NCBI GenBank assembly: GCA_900314655.1
Contig: OMWC01000036.1
Span: forward strand, 1-34,236
Origin: an uncultured Prevotellaceae bacterium
GTDB lineage: Bacteria > Bacteroidota > Bacteroidia > Bacteroidales > Bacteroidaceae
Length of the DNA: 34,236 nt
Direction: 5' to 3'
Shown here: in pieces, positions 33,246 to 34,236 of the stretch
Layout of the letters: each line of letters begins with the position of its first letter
How positions within the stretch are numbered: position 1 is the stretch's first letter
The notes under the pieces: generated by a model
Told to the model about the DNA's origin: nothing
The model's input: only the letters and a program-made list of their open reading frames with translations
Databases searched by the model: none
Made by a program: the position numbers and the translations under genes

Positions 33246-33255
33246 GGAAGGGAGG
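33246..33255 (+). promoter_or_regulatory. Strong Shine-Dalgarno before the 88-codon gene
   Basis: GGAAGGGAGG ends 7 nt before the ATG at 33263. Such a strong site is exceptional in this window and supports that start over the ATG two codons later. Confidence 0.7.
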
Positions 33256-33262
33256 TATAGAT

Positions 33263-33529
33263 ATGAAAATGACTTATGTAAAGCCTGAAATACTGGCTGT
33301 AGCAGTAATGCATTTCGAGTCGCTCCTTCTTTCTCAGAGCGAAACCGGTCGTGGAACCGCTGGCGGTCCTACAGAACGAACAGGTCAGGATGGAGCTCCG
33401 CTTCCAACCACAGTGGGTGAGACAGATGGCGAGACCAACCCATTCGGTGACAGCGAAGGAGACCACGGTCAAGGAACTGGCAACAGTGGTAACCGCGCCA
33501 AGTCTGGCATGATCTGGGATGAATGGTAA
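33263..33529 (+). CDS. Small Gly/Thr-rich protein downstream of the LRR protein
   Basis: The 88-residue protein has no recognised domain. It divides into a leader-like N-terminus (MKMTYVKPEILAVAVMHFES, about 1-20), a LLLSQS step (21-26), a Gly/Thr/Asp/Glu-rich and probably disordered middle (27-78), and a short aromatic-acidic end MIWDEW (83-88). Small proteins with a similar YxxP start, a Leu-Leu-x-x-Ser step and a Trp/Asp/Glu end are, as I recall, frequent in Prevotella, but no function is known to me. It is 18 bp after the LRR gene, has a strong Shine-Dalgarno and is closed by a terminator, so it belongs to the same transcript. A precursor peptide or secreted partner is possible but unproven. 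Confidence 0.72.
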   Translation: MKMTYVKPEILAVAVMHFESLLLSQSETGRGTAGGPTERTGQDGAPLPTTVGETDGETNPFGDSEGDHGQGTGNSGNRAKSGMIWDEW

Positions 33530-33575
33530 TCCTGAAACCCGTAAATAATTCAGAATATTTGATTTAATTGTGAAG

Positions 33576-33607
33576 AGGAGTTCACCGTGTCGGTGGACTC
33601 CTTTTTT
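33576..33607 (+). terminator. Strong intrinsic terminator of the LRR-protein operon
   Basis: AGGAGTTCACCG pairs with CGGTGGACTCCT around a 3-nt loop (12-bp stem including one T-G pair), followed directly by TTTTTT. It lies 46 bp after the small gene's stop. Confidence 0.92.
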
Positions 33608-33621
33608 GGCCTCTCCCCCGC

Positions 33622-33642
33622 CCCCTCCCCCGTAGGGAGGGG
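33622..33642. repeat. GC-rich hairpin, left inverted copy
   Basis: CCCCTCCC / GGGAGGGG stem with loop CCGTA. Its reverse complement contains CCCTCCCTACGGGGGAGGG, the sequence found at 33902-33920. Confidence 0.65.
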
Positions 33643-33709
33643 AGGAAAAATTAGTTTGAAAATTTGGAGGGTGATTATTTTTTAGCAGATAGAAAATCTG
33701 AATCATTCT

Positions 33710-33808
33710 TGTAAAATGCGATATTTTACAGAAAAACTATGTATCAGAATACGATATTTTACATAAAATGAAGGTTCCAGAATACGATATTTTACAGAAA
33801 TAGTATTT
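33710..33808. repeat. Three 33-bp direct repeats
   Basis: The core CGATATTTTACA begins at 33719, 33752 and 33785, exactly 33 bp apart. Units two and three share AGAATACGATATTTTACA. In the first unit TGTAAAAT and ATTTTACA form an 8-bp inverted repeat with a 5-nt gap (33710-33730). Confidence 0.8.
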
Positions 33809-33874
33809 ACATTGACGGGTTTAACTGCTACAAAACAAAAATCTTCACAAATCTCACAAAAATGTTCAACGATA

Positions 33875-33927
33875 ACCCTAACCTTTTATCCTAATAGGAT
33901 TCCCTCCCTACGGGGGAGGGTTAGGGT
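33875..33927. repeat. GC-rich hairpin, right copy, nested in a wider palindrome
   Basis: CCCTCCC (33902-33908) pairs with GGGAGGG (33914-33920). Outside it ACCCTAACC (33875-33883) pairs with GGTTAGGGT (33919-33927), sharing two bases with the inner arm, so the two pairings are partly alternative. It is followed by GGGGC and a T-rich tract (33934-33945), so it could also terminate rightward transcription. Confidence 0.55.
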
Positions 33928-33981
33928 GGGGCTTTATTTTTTTTCTAGCCTATCTTATTCACATAAAAATAAATTTTCCCG

Positions 33982-34084
33982 TTTTTGCTATCACTGCTAT
34001 CACTAAAATCAGTAAATGGTTGGTTTGTAATAGGTTGCTGAGAAATATTTAGTGATAGCACAGGTGATAGCAGTGATAGCAAAA
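33982..34084. repeat. Large inverted repeat of a 9-bp AGTGATAGC unit
   Basis: The left arm has two tandem GCTATCACT units (33987-33995, 33996-34004), flanked by TTTTT and AAA. The right arm has AGTGATAGC at 34051-34059 and 34072-34080, with a related GGTGATAGC at 34063-34071. The arms could form a stem of about 20-25 bp with one insertion on the right and a loop of about 40 nt. Confidence 0.75.
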
Positions 34085-34236
34085 TGCCGAATGACTCGTC
34101 CTGAATAAGGTTGATGGTTAATCCTGATTTTTTATGATAACCTCAAATCCGCAACCTATAGGGTTTAGTGGGATTTTGCTTGCAAAGCGACAAAATTCAT
34201 TTTATTGTACATATTTCTTGCACAACAGAAATGTCG

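Larger units (their letters stand above)
33608..34236. other. Gene-free, repeat-dense right end
   Basis: No supportable ORF is present in about 630 bp. In order the stretch holds a GC-rich hairpin (33622-33642), a 33-bp triple repeat (33710-33808), an inverted copy of the GC-rich hairpin (33902-33920) nested in a wider palindrome, and a large inverted repeat built from the 9-bp unit AGTGATAGC (33982-34084). The last 150 bp show nothing clear. Confidence 0.7.

Noticed and set aside
33071..33706. 211-codon minus-strand ORF opposite the end of the LRR gene, small gene and terminator
   Set aside because: It is antisense to two supported genes and reads through the terminator hairpin and GC-rich repeat.

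Overview
The window looks like a chromosomal segment of a Bacteroidales bacterium, most likely Prevotellaceae (Prevotella/Segatella type). The evidence is the complete dcw cluster in the Bacteroidetes gene order, many promoters with the Bacteroidetes -7 box (TAnnTTTG), almost no Shine-Dalgarno sites, a glycine-lipid acyltransferase pair, and a BspA-like leucine-rich-repeat secreted protein with a Prevotella-style C-terminus. The species call is inference; no rRNA or tRNA gene was seen.

Left flank (1-2480): one hypothetical gene (72-692, minus); then about 830 bp without a convincing gene, holding a palindromic element, an 18-bp tandem repeat, a GC-rich hairpin and an array with strict 22-bp periodicity (961-1202); then a zeta-toxin-like P-loop kinase followed by an overlapping 60-codon gene, a probable toxin-antitoxin pair. 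A 17-bp direct repeat brackets this pair.

Cell division and wall block (2480-19140): recO (plus) converges on the dcw operon (minus) across a shared terminator. In transcription order the operon is mraZ, rsmH, an ftsL-like gene, ftsI, murE, mraY, murD, ftsW, murG, murC, ftsQ, ftsA, ftsZ. It builds lipid II (MurE, MurD, MurC, MraY, MurG), polymerises and crosslinks it at the septum (FtsW, FtsI) and assembles the divisome (FtsZ, FtsA, FtsQ, FtsL). murF and ddl are absent here. Upstream of mraZ sit three 10-bp GTGG(A/T)GGAAA repeats, a textbook MraZ operator. The MraY has an altered HHH motif.

Middle (19365-28846): glsA-glsB (acyltransferases of the glycine-lipid type); dgt with a DUF4298 gene (minus); divergent from dgt, a tightly coupled plus-strand operon dut - TPR lipoprotein - DUF4292 lipoprotein - EnvC-like protein with a degenerate LytM domain; and a convergent M20 deacylase whose 3' end overlaps the EnvC-like gene by 29 bp.

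Right flank (28868-34236): a promoter containing a 12-T tract, a roughly 370-nt potentially structured leader, a 1243-residue secreted LRR protein and a small 88-residue gene with an unusually strong Shine-Dalgarno, closed by a strong terminator. The last 630 bp hold no gene but contain a 33-bp repeat array, two inverted GC-rich hairpins and a large inverted repeat built from a 9-bp unit. The best candidates for something undescribed are the 22-bp register array, the toxin pair with its bracketing repeats, and the poly-T promoter / long leader / LRR protein / small-protein unit.
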